A stretch of DNA of 64,000 nt from Porcincola sp945869225. Its GTDB lineage: Bacteria > Bacillota > Clostridia > Lachnospirales > Lachnospiraceae. The notes beneath the pieces are model-generated. The model made no database searches and was not told where the DNA came from. It saw nothing but the letters and a program-made list of their open reading frames with translations. A program made the position numbers and the translations under genes. The first letter of the stretch is position 1; each line of letters starts with the position of its first letter. The DNA is taken from NCBI RefSeq assembly GCF_052118625.1, contig NZ_JBQKGW010000014.1:1-64000 (forward strand), given 5' to 3'. Shown one piece after another: positions 36,789 to 45,182 of the stretch.

Positions 36789-39700
36789 ATGTGTGCATAT
36801 GATCCAGCCCCGAAAAGGGACGTCAAAAAATATATCCGCATCCGCGGCGCGTCTGAGAACAATCTCAAGCATGTGGATGTCGACATTCCGAGAAATGAAC
36901 TGGTGGTTCTGACAGGATTGTCGGGATCAGGAAAGAGCTCCCTGGCCTTTGACACCATCTACGCAGAAGGACAGCGGCGGTATATGGAGTCGCTCTCCAG
37001 CTATGCACGCCAGTTCCTCGGCCAGATGGAGAAGCCGAAGGTGGACAGCATCGAGGGCCTCCCACCTGCAATCTCCATCGACCAGAAGTCCACAAACCAC
37101 AATCCGCGCTCGACAGTCGGGACGGTGACGGAGATTTATGATTATTTTCGTCTGCTCTATGCCCGCTGCGGAACGGTGCACTGCCCCACATGCGGCAGGG
37201 AGATCAGAAAGCAGACCGTCGATCAGATGACGGACGCTATCATGAAGCTTCCGGAGAGAAGCCGGATCCAGCTGCTTGCACCGGTCGTGAGAGGCAGGAA
37301 GGGGGAGCATACCAAGCTTCTTGAACATGCAAGGCGCTCCGGCTATGTCCGTGTACGGATCGACGGGAACCTGTATGAACTCAGCGAGCAGGTGAAGCTG
37401 GACAAGAATGTCAAGCATAATATCGAGATCCTGGTTGACCGGCTGATTGTGAAGCCGGGAATCGAGAAGCGCCTGACAGAATCGCTGGAACAGGTTCTGG
37501 CGCTGGCAGACGGACTGGCCTATGTCGAGGTGCAGAGACCGAAGACGGAGAAGGACCTTCATCCGGACGAAATCGGCAGAGTTCAGAATCATGGAATCGG
37601 GATGGAGGATACAGCAGCCCATCCGGCATCAGAAGGGGACGTGCAGGCGCCTGTCAGGGCAGGTGCCCGCGCTGCCGGGGATATGTCCGAGGAAGCCCCG
37701 GATACGCATAAAGAGACGGAGATGCTCATTTTTTCGGAGAATTTCTCCTGCCCGTATGACGGAACCTCGATTGCAGAGATCGAGCCGAGATCCTTCTCCT
37801 TCAACAACCCCTATGGCGCATGCCCGGAGTGCACGGGACTGGGCTACAAGATGGAGTTTGACGAGAATTTGATGATCCCGGACAAGTCGCTGAGCATCGA
37901 TCAGGGAGCCATTGTGGTGCCCGGATGGCAGTCATCGAAGGCGGAGGGATCCTTTACGCGGGCCCTTCTGGTCGCGCTTGCGGATGCCTATGGATTCAGA
38001 CTGGATACACCATTCCGGGATTATCCGAAGAAGATCCATGATATCCTGATCTACGGGACAGGCGGGCGTGAGGTCGCCGTCCATTATAAGGGTCAGAGGG
38101 GCGAGGGCGTCTACAATGTCGCGTTCGAGGGCCTGATCAGCAATGTGCAGAGACGTTACCGGGAGACGTTCGGGGAAGCCATGAAGGCGGAATACGAGAC
38201 ATTCATGCGTGTGACGCCCTGTCCGGCCTGCCATGGGCAGCGTCTGAAGAAGGAGGCACTTGCCGTCACGATCGGCGGGAAAAACATCTACGAGATGACG
38301 AACATGTCCGTGGCGGACCTGCTCGAGTATCTGAGCACGGCTGATCTGGGACTGTCGACGCAGATGATGCAGGTCGGCGACCAGATTCTGAAGGAGATCC
38401 GGGCACGCGTCCGGTTTCTGAACGATGTCGGCCTCGATTATCTGTCTCTGGGAAGGGGAACCGCAACCCTTTCCGGCGGAGAAGCACAGCGGATCCGGCT
38501 TGCGACGCAGATCGGATCCGGGCTGGTCGGGGTGGCCTACATCCTGGACGAGCCGTCCATCGGCCTGCACCAGCGGGATAATGACAAGCTTCTGAAAACG
38601 CTGCTCCGCCTCCGGGATCTGGGCAACTCTGTTCTGGTTGTCGAGCATGACGAGGACACGATGCGCGCGGCAGACTTCATCGTCGATGTCGGACCGGGTG
38701 CGGGAGAGCACGGCGGACAGATTGTGGCAACCGGGACAGCGGAGGAGATCATGAAGTGCCCGCAGTCCATCACCGGCAAGTATCTCTCCGGTGAGCTGAG
38801 AATCCCGATTCCGAAGACCCGGAGGAAACCGGCCGGCTGGCTGACCGTACGGGGCGCTGAGGAACATAATTTGAAAAACATCGATGTGAAATTCCCGCTC
38901 GGGGTCTTCACCTGTGTGACAGGTGTGTCAGGCTCCGGGAAGAGCTCCCTGGTCAATGAGATCCTCTACAAGGATCTGGCGAACCGGCTCAACCGGGCTC
39001 GTCACATTCCGGGAAAGCACAGGGGAATCGAGGGCTATGAGGCCCTCGACAAGGTGATCAACATCGATCAGTCGCCGATCGGCAGGACGCCGCGCTCCAA
39101 CCCGGCAACCTATACCGGTGTGTTCGATCAGATCCGGGATCTGTTCGCGGCGACGCAGGAGGCGAAGGCGAGAGGATACAAGAAGGGCAGATTTTCATTC
39201 AACGTCAAGGGCGGACGCTGCGAGGCCTGCGGCGGGGACGGCATCATCAAGATTGAGATGAACTTCCTGCCGGATGTCTATGTACCCTGCGAGGTCTGCC
39301 ATGGTCAGCGGTACAACCGCGAGACGCTGGAGGTCCACTACAAGGGGAAGAACATCTATGAGGTGCTGAACATGACGGTGGAGGAGGCGCTGAAGTTCTT
39401 TGACCATGTGCCGTCCATCCGCAACAAGATTCAGACCCTGTACGATGTCGGGCTGGGATACATCCGGCTGGGGCAGCCGTCGACCGAGCTCTCCGGCGGG
39501 GAGGCGCAGCGCATCAAGCTGGCGACCGAGCTGGCGAGAAGGTCCACCGGCAGGACGATCTACATTCTGGATGAGCCCACAACAGGGCTGCACTTTGCGG
39601 ATGTGAGCAAGCTGGTGGAGATCCTGCAGCGGCTCACGGATGGCGGAAACACAGTCGTTGTCATCGAGCACAATCTGGATGTCATCAAGACGGCAGATTA

Positions 39701-39869
39701 CCTGATCGACATGGGGCCGGAAGGCGGAGACGGCGGCGGAACCGTGATCGCACAGGGGACGCCGGAGGAAGTCGCAAAGGTGAAGCATTCGTACACCGGT
39801 TTCTATGTCGCGAAGATGCTCAGACAGGCGAAAGAACCGGCGCCGGAAAAGACACAGGAAAAGGCATGA
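36789..39869 (+). CDS. uvrA: Excinuclease ABC subunit A
   Basis: ABC-type ATPase that recognises DNA damage and loads UvrB. At 1026 residues it is longer than the usual ~940-950. Two ATPase modules are seen: LTGLSGSGKSSLAFDTIYAE near 37-56 and VTGVSGSGKSSLVNEILYKD near 709-728, each with a signature (ATLSGGEAQRIRLATQIGSG; STELSGGEAQRIKLATELAR). Zinc-finger cysteines lie in CPTCGR, CPECTG, CPACHGQ and CEACGGDG...CEVCHGQ. A non-conserved linker of about 60 residues (roughly 255-315, rich in Gly, Ala, Glu and Asp) explains the extra length. Confidence 0.95.
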   Translation: MCAYDPAPKRDVKKYIRIRGASENNLKHVDVDIPRNELVVLTGLSGSGKSSLAFDTIYAEGQRRYMESLSSYARQFLGQMEKPKVDSIEGLPPAISIDQKSTNHNPRSTVGTVTEIYDYFRLLYARCGTVHCPTCGREIRKQTVDQMTDAIMKLPERSRIQLLAPVVRGRKGEHTKLLEHARRSGYVRVRIDGNLYELSEQVKLDKNVKHNIEILVDRLIVKPGIEKRLTESLEQVLALADGLAYVEVQRPKTEKDLHPDEIGRVQNHGIGMEDTAAHPASEGDVQAPVRAGARAAGDMSEEAPDTHKETEMLIFSENFSCPYDGTSIAEIEPRSFSFNNPYGACPECTGLGYKMEFDENLMIPDKSLSIDQGAIVVPGWQSSKAEGSFTRALLVALADAYGFRLDTPFRDYPKKIHDILIYGTGGREVAVHYKGQRGEGVYNVAFEGLISNVQRRYRETFGEAMKAEYETFMRVTPCPACHGQRLKKEALAVTIGGKNIYEMTNMSVADLLEYLSTADLGLSTQMMQVGDQILKEIRARVRFLNDVGLDYLSLGRGTATLSGGEAQRIRLATQIGSGLVGVAYILDEPSIGLHQRDNDKLLKTLLRLRDLGNSVLVVEHDEDTMRAADFIVDVGPGAGEHGGQIVATGTAEEIMKCPQSITGKYLSGELRIPIPKTRRKPAGWLTVRGAEEHNLKNIDVKFPLGVFTCVTGVSGSGKSSLVNEILYKDLANRLNRARHIPGKHRGIEGYEALDKVINIDQSPIGRTPRSNPATYTGVFDQIRDLFAATQEAKARGYKKGRFSFNVKGGRCEACGGDGIIKIEMNFLPDVYVPCEVCHGQRYNRETLEVHYKGKNIYEVLNMTVEEALKFFDHVPSIRNKIQTLYDVGLGYIRLGQPSTELSGGEAQRIKLATELARRSTGRTIYILDEPTTGLHFADVSKLVEILQRLTDGGNTVVVIEHNLDVIKTADYLIDMGPEGGDGGGTVIAQGTPEEVAKVKHSYTGFYVAKMLRQAKEPAPEKTQEKA

Positions 39870-39918
39870 CAGCAGCGGCAGACTGCCGCATCAGTAAAAC
39901 CGCCGCGGCGGGGCGAGC

Positions 39919-40911
39919 ATGGAGAACGTTATGGAGAATACAGCAAAAGCAGTCGGGCTCTGCATGAAGGATGAGGCTGCGCAGGTTGTGCGGACCATCC
40001 TGGATGATTATCAGGGCGGACGTGCCATCGATAAGATCAGCAGCGCACAGGCGCCGAACCGGGATGTGGTCATCCGGATTCTGCATGAGCTCTTTCAGGT
40101 CATCTATCCGGGGTACTACAGGGATCCAAACAACAAGGGCCGTGTCTACAACGTGGAGGCGCAGATATCGACTGTTGTCGACGACGTTATCATCAATCTT
40201 GAGGAACAGGTTGAGATCGCGCTCCGGTATACCAATGAGTTTACGGGGCGCTCCGGAAAGGAGCTGAGGGCTGAGTCTCAGAAGATTGCCATCGAGTTCG
40301 TCCGCCGGATCCCAAAGATCAGGGAATATCTGGACACGGACCTTCAGGCGATTTTGGACGGCGACCCGGCCGCGTATTCCAAGAGCGAGATTATCCTCAG
40401 CTACCCGGGCATGTATGCCATCACGGTCTACCGCTGCGCGCATGAACTCTACAAGCTCCACGTTCCGATGATCCCGCGCATTCTCTCCGAGCATGCGCAC
40501 AGCAAGACAGGCGTGGACATCCATCCCGGCGCGACAATCGGAAAGTATTTCATGATTGACCATGCGACAGGTGTCGTGGTCGGCGAGACAACGATCATCG
40601 GAGAGCACGCGAAGATCTATCAGGGCGTGACAATCGGGGCACTTTCAACCAGACTGGGTCAGAAGCTTCAGGGCAGGAAACGCCATCCGACGATCGAGGA
40701 CAATGTCACAATCTATTCCGGGGCATCCATCCTTGGCGGGGAGACAATTATCGGGCACGATGCGGTCATCGGCGGCAACTGCTTCATCACCGCCTCGGTG
40801 CCGCCGTACACCAAGGTGAATGTCAAGAACCAGGAAATGGTGCTCAATCAGGGAAAGGGCGTTCCGGAGAAGGTGGAAGCCGAAGACTCAGGCTGGTTCT
40901 ACGTCATCTGA
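39919..40911 (+). CDS. Serine O-acetyltransferase (EpsC type)
   Basis: A 330-residue CysE-like enzyme that acetylates serine with acetyl-CoA, the first step of cysteine synthesis. The N-terminal helical domain is longer than in E. coli CysE, as in the EpsC/SrpH group. The left-handed beta-helix with hexapeptide repeats spans about residues 190-300: the active-site segment GVDIHPGATIGKYFMIDHAT, then TIIGEHAKIYQGVTIG, RHPTIEDNVTIYSGASILGG and AVIGGNCFITASVPP. It starts 49 bases after uvrA. Cysteine supply may matter to the iron-sulfur-rich cluster downstream, but this is only proximity. Confidence 0.9.
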   Translation: MENVMENTAKAVGLCMKDEAAQVVRTILDDYQGGRAIDKISSAQAPNRDVVIRILHELFQVIYPGYYRDPNNKGRVYNVEAQISTVVDDVIINLEEQVEIALRYTNEFTGRSGKELRAESQKIAIEFVRRIPKIREYLDTDLQAILDGDPAAYSKSEIILSYPGMYAITVYRCAHELYKLHVPMIPRILSEHAHSKTGVDIHPGATIGKYFMIDHATGVVVGETTIIGEHAKIYQGVTIGALSTRLGQKLQGRKRHPTIEDNVTIYSGASILGGETIIGHDAVIGGNCFITASVPPYTKVNVKNQEMVLNQGKGVPEKVEAEDSGWFYVI

Positions 40912-40959
40912 ACAGCCGGGCGATAAGCCTGACATGACAGGAGGGAGGCGCGTAAGCTC

Positions 40960-42081
40960 ATGAGAATATCCTGCATCTGCTTTACGGAAAAGGGAGCACA
41001 AACCGCTCTGATGATTCGTCATGCACTGAATGATGCATCTACAGATATCGATGTGTGGACGGAGAGAAAGTCGAAGACCGCGGACGAGGAGGTTCATGTT
41101 GTCAGCAAGAACATCCATGCGTGGATGGCGGATCATTTTCTGACAGACGATGCGATCATCTTTGTCGGGGCTGTCGGGATTGCGGTGAGGCTGATCGCCC
41201 CGCAGATTCAGTCGAAGACAACAGACCCGGCGATTGTTGTGGTCGATGAGGGGGGCAGGTGGGCGATCTCCCTGCTGTCCGGACACCTGGGCAGGGCAAA
41301 TGACCTTGCGCGGCGGACTGCCGCAGGGATCGGGGCGGAGGCGATTGTAACGACCGCAGCCGATTTGCACGCGGCATTCGCGGTGGATGAATTTGCGAGG
41401 GAGAACAACTGTGTGATCGGCAGCATGGAGCTGGCCAAGGAGGTCTCCTCCGCGGTGTTGGGCGGACGGCCTGTCGGTTTTTATGCAGATCCGCTCCTTC
41501 CGGTTGACGGTACATGCCCGGAGGAACTGACCTGCTATCCGCCGGGGACGGAGCCCTACACAGAGGAAGGGTGTGAGGACAGGCCGGTGCTTGGGATTAC
41601 GATGTCCCTGAACAGTCAGGTGCCGTATTTTCAGAGCAATCTTTCGCTGGTGCCGAAGGCTGTGGTACTTGGTGTGGACTGCAGAAGAGGTGTGGCTGCG
41701 GAGGAGCTGGAGCGGTTTCTGTTCAATTTCCTGGATGTGTCGGGGGTCAGCATTGAAGCCATCTGTAAGGTGGCAAGCGTCGATCTGAAGGCGCAGGGAC
41801 CAGCCATCCGGTATTTCTGCGAAAAGCAGGCGCTTCCTCTTGAAACCTACACGGCATCCCAGCTGATCCGGGTGCCGGGGAAATTCAGCGCATCGTCATT
41901 TGTCGAAAAGACAATCGGCGTGGACAATGTCTGTGAGCGGGCAGCGGTGCTCGGAGCAATGGACAGAGAGCTCCCTGGCAAGCTGATTGTGGAAAAGAAA
42001 GCGTACAACGGTATGACGGCGGCTCTGGCACTGGTGCCAAGGCTGTATCACTGGAAATCATCCGTTTTCCAGACCAGGTGA
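40960..42081 (+). CDS. cbiG: Cobalt-precorrin-5A hydrolase
   Basis: A 373-residue enzyme of the anaerobic cobalamin pathway that opens the ring-A lactone of cobalt-precorrin-5A and releases acetaldehyde. The N-terminal CbiG domain contains DDAIIFVGAVGIAVRLIAPQ near 68-87, then VVVDEGGRWAISLLSGHLGR near 98-117. The C-terminal domain holds VLGVDCRRGVAAEELERFL and IDLKAQ-like VASVDLKAQGPAIRYFCEK, and a short GIEG-type Cys/Gly pattern is absent. No other cbi genes are adjacent; cobB is 30 kb away, so the pathway is scattered. The 3' end overlaps the opposing trmL by 34 bases. Confidence 0.9.
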   Translation: MRISCICFTEKGAQTALMIRHALNDASTDIDVWTERKSKTADEEVHVVSKNIHAWMADHFLTDDAIIFVGAVGIAVRLIAPQIQSKTTDPAIVVVDEGGRWAISLLSGHLGRANDLARRTAAGIGAEAIVTTAADLHAAFAVDEFARENNCVIGSMELAKEVSSAVLGGRPVGFYADPLLPVDGTCPEELTCYPPGTEPYTEEGCEDRPVLGITMSLNSQVPYFQSNLSLVPKAVVLGVDCRRGVAAEELERFLFNFLDVSGVSIEAICKVASVDLKAQGPAIRYFCEKQALPLETYTASQLIRVPGKFSASSFVEKTIGVDNVCERAAVLGAMDRELPGKLIVEKKAYNGMTAALALVPRLYHWKSSVFQTR

Positions 42082-42557
42082 TGGAGAGCGCCATGGAGTT
42101 CAAGGCCGCTGAAGTGATTCTGCCGCAGCGCTTCATACAGGACGATGGCGGCGGAGTTGCACAGGTTGAGGGAGCGCTCGCCTGCCATCATGGGGATACG
42201 GATGCAGTCTTCCTCGTGTGCGGTCAGAATTTCCTCCGGGATGCCGCGGCTTTCCGGCCCGAACATGATAAAATCATCCGGTCCGAAGGAAACATCCGTA
42301 TAGATCTGGTGGGCCTTCGTGGTTGCCAGCCAGACACGGTGGCCGACGGAAGCGCGGCAGAATGCCGTATAGTCTTCATGGACAGTCGGATGGAGCCGCG
42401 GCCAGTAGTCGAGCCCTGCCCGCCGGATATACTTGTCGGTCAGCTGAAAACCGAGTGGTTTGATCAGATGAAGTCCTGCACCGGAAGCGACGCACGTCCT
42501 TCCGATATTGCCGGTGTTGTATGGAATTTCGGGTTCATAAAGCACAATGTTCAGCAT
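42048..42557 (-). CDS. trmL: tRNA (cytidine(34)-2'-O)-methyltransferase
   Basis: A 169-residue SPOUT methyltransferase modifying the ribose of the wobble base in Leu tRNAs. Motifs are IVLYEPEIPYNTGNIGRTC at the N-terminus, LIKPLGFQLTDKYIRRAGLD, FGPESRGIPEEIL near 100-112 and the knot segment PMMAGERSLNLCNSAAIVLY near 123-142. It converges on cbiG with an overlap of 34 bases and is read away from the nifH-like gene. Confidence 0.92.
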   Translation of the reverse strand: MLNIVLYEPEIPYNTGNIGRTCVASGAGLHLIKPLGFQLTDKYIRRAGLDYWPRLHPTVHEDYTAFCRASVGHRVWLATTKAHQIYTDVSFGPDDFIMFGPESRGIPEEILTAHEEDCIRIPMMAGERSLNLCNSAAIVLYEALRQNHFSGLELHGALHHLVWKTDDFQ

Positions 42558-42887
42558 ATCTGATATCCTTCAGAAACTCATTTTTTCCCTCGTTTACGGT
42601 CATTCATTTTATCACGAATCGGGAAAGATGGAGAACAGCCGGCCTGTCTCCGTTTCCGGCCGTGTGGAACGCAAAACCTGATATTCGGTTGAAAAAGGAC
42701 ATCAGCTTCGGTAGAATAGGAACATCAGCCGCCGGATGAAGGACCGATTCCGGCAGCCAATCCAGGTGCAGCCATCTTGACGGCTAAGAGTGTGAAACGT
42801 GTACAGCAGGCATTCTGAGCAGGAAAGAGTCCGGGACCGAAGGATGAACAGGACTCCTCTGCGCAGGATGCAGAGGAGTCTTTTATT
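42558..42887 (+). promoter_or_regulatory. Promoter and leader of the nitrogenase-like/hyp/hyd cluster
   Basis: TTGAAA (42689-42694), a 17-base spacer and TAGAAT (42712-42717) form a strong promoter pointing into the cluster. The predicted leader is about 165 bases with several potential stems, for example CCGGA at 42733-42737 with TCCGG at 42750-42754. The trmL promoter must lie in the first 100 bases on the other strand. I recognise no known riboswitch class in the leader. Confidence 0.7.
42852..42887 (+). promoter_or_regulatory. Hairpin hiding the first ribosome binding site of the cluster
   Basis: A perfect 11-base stem, GACTCCTCTGC (42852-42862) and GCAGAGGAGTC (42870-42880), is followed by TTTTATT and then the ATG of the NifH-like gene at 42888. 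The 3' arm contains the only good ribosome binding site (AGAGGAG, 42872-42878). The hairpin therefore could block translation, act as an attenuator, or both. A competing six-base pairing of GAGTCC (42827-42832) with GGACTC (42851-42856) would free the site. Confidence 0.7.
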
Positions 42888-43712
42888 ATGATCAAACTGG
42901 CAATCTACGGCAAAGGCGGAATCGGAAAGTCGACGGTAACCTCGAATCTTTCTGCGGCCTTCGCCATGCGCGGGAAGAAGGTCATCCAGATCGGCTGTGA
43001 TCCGAAGGCGGATTCTACAGGAAACCTGCTGGCCGGAAAATCGCTGATGCCGGTGATGAATTATCTCCGCGAGCATGATGAGGATCCGACATCGCTCGAG
43101 GAGATCACTGCAAGAGGATTCGGGAACGTTCTGTGCATCGAGACAGGCGGGCCGACGCCGGGGCTCGGGTGCGCAGGCCGGGGAATCATCTCCACATTCA
43201 ATCTGCTGGATGATCTGAGGCTTCTTGAGAGGGAGAAGCCGGATGTGGTGCTCTTTGATGTCCTCGGGGATGTGGTGTGCGGCGGTTTTGCCGCTCCGAT
43301 CCGGGAGGGCTATGCCGAGAAGGTTCTGATTGTCACGAGCGGGGAGAAGATGGCGCTGTACGCTGCCGGAAACATCAACAACGCGGTGCTGAATTTTGAG
43401 GATCGGGGCTATGCTTCTGTCGAGGGAATCATCCTGAACCGGAGAAATGTCGAGTCGGAGCGCGAGAAGGTGGAGACCTTCGCTCGTGAAAGGGGATTGC
43501 GTATTGTGGCGGACATCCCGCGGGACAGGGCGTTCCAGACAGCAGAGGACCAGGGCAGGACGATTGTCGAGCTGGATCCGGATGGCGCAATCGCATTGAA
43601 GTTTTTCGATCTGGCAGACCGGCTGCTGGCGGAAGAAGCCGGCGGAATGACGAGCGGGACGGATACACCTCACGGATTTGGAAAACTGGAGGACTGCGGA
43701 TGCCCGATGTGA
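42888..43712 (+). CDS. NifH-like iron-sulfur ATPase (reductase component)
   Basis: A 274-residue homodimeric-type electron-donor ATPase related to NifH, BchL/ChlL, CfbC and MarH. The P-loop GKGGIGKS is at 8-15 and the switch region GCDPKAD at 36-42. The two cysteines that share a [4Fe-4S] cluster between subunits are at about 95 (GLGCAGRG) and 131 (DVVCGGF). Thus it should couple ATP hydrolysis to low-potential electron transfer. Its C-terminus ends in a short Cys motif (EDCGCPM). It overlaps the next gene by 13 bases. Only one such gene is present for two component-1-like pairs. Confidence 0.9.
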   Translation: MIKLAIYGKGGIGKSTVTSNLSAAFAMRGKKVIQIGCDPKADSTGNLLAGKSLMPVMNYLREHDEDPTSLEEITARGFGNVLCIETGGPTPGLGCAGRGIISTFNLLDDLRLLEREKPDVVLFDVLGDVVCGGFAAPIREGYAEKVLIVTSGEKMALYAAGNINNAVLNFEDRGYASVEGIILNRRNVESEREKVETFARERGLRIVADIPRDRAFQTAEDQGRTIVELDPDGAIALKFFDLADRLLAEEAGGMTSGTDTPHGFGKLEDCGCPM

Positions 43713-45085
43713 GACAGAAGACAGGCGGCTGCAAGACAGAAGACCTGTTTCAGAAAGGTACTGGCGCCGGCTGCGGCGCGGTGCATAAGCCGGGCGGCTG
43801 TACGGTTGAGGAGCTCAACAGACTGGGGCCGGAGGGGATACCTGAGGAGTATGTGACATCCTCCCACCTGGTGTACAACTCACCGGCGACGCTGGCCTAT
43901 AACTCTCCCGGAGCGGAGGGCTTCGGTGTCAAGCGGGCCGGGCTTGCGGTACCGGGCTCGATCATGCTGATTGTATCGCCGGGCTGCTGCGGACGGAACA
44001 CGGCGGAGATCACAAAAATCAAGGGATATGAGGAACGCTTCTTCTATCTGGAGATCGGTGAGACCGACCTTGTGACCGGGCGCCACCTGAAGGTGATTCC
44101 GCAGGCAGTGGCGGAGATTGTAGAAAGCTGCCGTGTTCAGCCTTCTCTGGTGATGATCTGCATCACCTGCGTGGATGCGCTTCTCGGGACCGATATGGAG
44201 CGGGTCGCCCGGAAGGCGGAGACCCTGGTTCAGATCCCGGTGCGTCCCTGCTACATGTATGCGCTGACAAGGGAGGGGAGGCGGCCGCCGATGGTGGCGG
44301 TCCGTCAGTCGCTCTATTCGCTTCTGCCCAGTCAGAAGCGAATCCGGTCAAGTGTGAATCTGCTCGGCTTTTTTGCCCCTGTCGATCCAGACTGTGAGCT
44401 GTTTGGGATGCTTCGGGGGATTGGCGTGAAAACGATCCGGCAGATCTCTACCTGTGAGAACATCGGGGAATTCTACCGGATGGGTGAGGCCAACTTCAAT
44501 CTGGTGCTGAACCCGGAGGCGCAGGATGCCGCGGATGATCTGAGCAGGAGGCTTGGCATCCCATCGGTTGCCCTGACCCGGTTCTATGGAGCAGACCGTA
44601 TCGCGCGGCAGTACCGGGCGCTCTCAGCCGCACTTGGGGTAAAATGGAGCTGCGGGGAGGGCCGCCAGGAGGCAGAGGAGGCGCTTGCCAGTCTGAAGAG
44701 GCGCTATCCGAAGCTGGTTTTCTCGATCGGGGAAGTTGTGAATGCAAATCCATTTGAACTGGCCCTGGCCCTTTCGGAGACAGGCTTCTGTGTCCGGGAG
44801 ATTTTCGCCAACCCGGCTCCGGAATATGCCTGGTACATCGGCAGGCTGGCAGAGCGTTCGCCTCAGACGATGGTATATTCCAACATGGAACCGACCATGA
44901 TCTACTACGACATCGCGGAGGGCGGAGAGCTGCCCTATGCCGTGGCGGTCGGAAAGGATGCGGGGTACTACCACCCGGATGCAGCATTTGTTCCCTGGAA
45001 TACAGATGAGCAGCCCTTCGGGTACGCAGGCCTCCGCAGGCTTGCCGAGGCGATCCTCTCGTCCTGCGAGGAACGATATGGCTGA
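43700..45085 (+). CDS. Nitrogenase component-1-like alpha subunit (pair 1)
   Basis: A 461-residue protein of the oxidoreductase/nitrogenase component 1 family (NifD/NifE/BchN-like). Cluster-type cysteines sit in IVSPGCCGRNT at 96-97 and CITCVDALLGTD at 154-157, equivalent to P-cluster ligands of NifD; a third may be Cys34 or Cys25 in the Cys-rich N-terminus. The segment where NifD carries its FeMo-cofactor Cys reads NFNLVLNPEA near 266-275, with no Cys. Hence it is not a classical dinitrogenase. GGAGG precedes the ATG inside the nifH-like gene. The partner is probably the next gene. The substrate is unknown. Confidence 0.85.
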   Translation: MPDVRQKTGGCKTEDLFQKGTGAGCGAVHKPGGCTVEELNRLGPEGIPEEYVTSSHLVYNSPATLAYNSPGAEGFGVKRAGLAVPGSIMLIVSPGCCGRNTAEITKIKGYEERFFYLEIGETDLVTGRHLKVIPQAVAEIVESCRVQPSLVMICITCVDALLGTDMERVARKAETLVQIPVRPCYMYALTREGRRPPMVAVRQSLYSLLPSQKRIRSSVNLLGFFAPVDPDCELFGMLRGIGVKTIRQISTCENIGEFYRMGEANFNLVLNPEAQDAADDLSRRLGIPSVALTRFYGADRIARQYRALSAALGVKWSCGEGRQEAEEALASLKRRYPKLVFSIGEVVNANPFELALALSETGFCVREIFANPAPEYAWYIGRLAERSPQTMVYSNMEPTMIYYDIAEGGELPYAVAVGKDAGYYHPDAAFVPWNTDEQPFGYAGLRRLAEAILSSCEERYG

Positions 45086-45182
45086 GGCGCAGACACCAGG
45101 CTGAAGGCGGCTTACGCAGCGGCCAGCCGGTGCAGTGGGAAAATGACTTTACAAAGCACAGTGAAGAAGGGAGGACAAGTAC

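Noticed and set aside
42718..42851. Cobalamin, molybdenum-cofactor or SAM riboswitch in the cluster leader
   Set aside because: None of the conserved core sequences I know could be found; only generic stems are visible.
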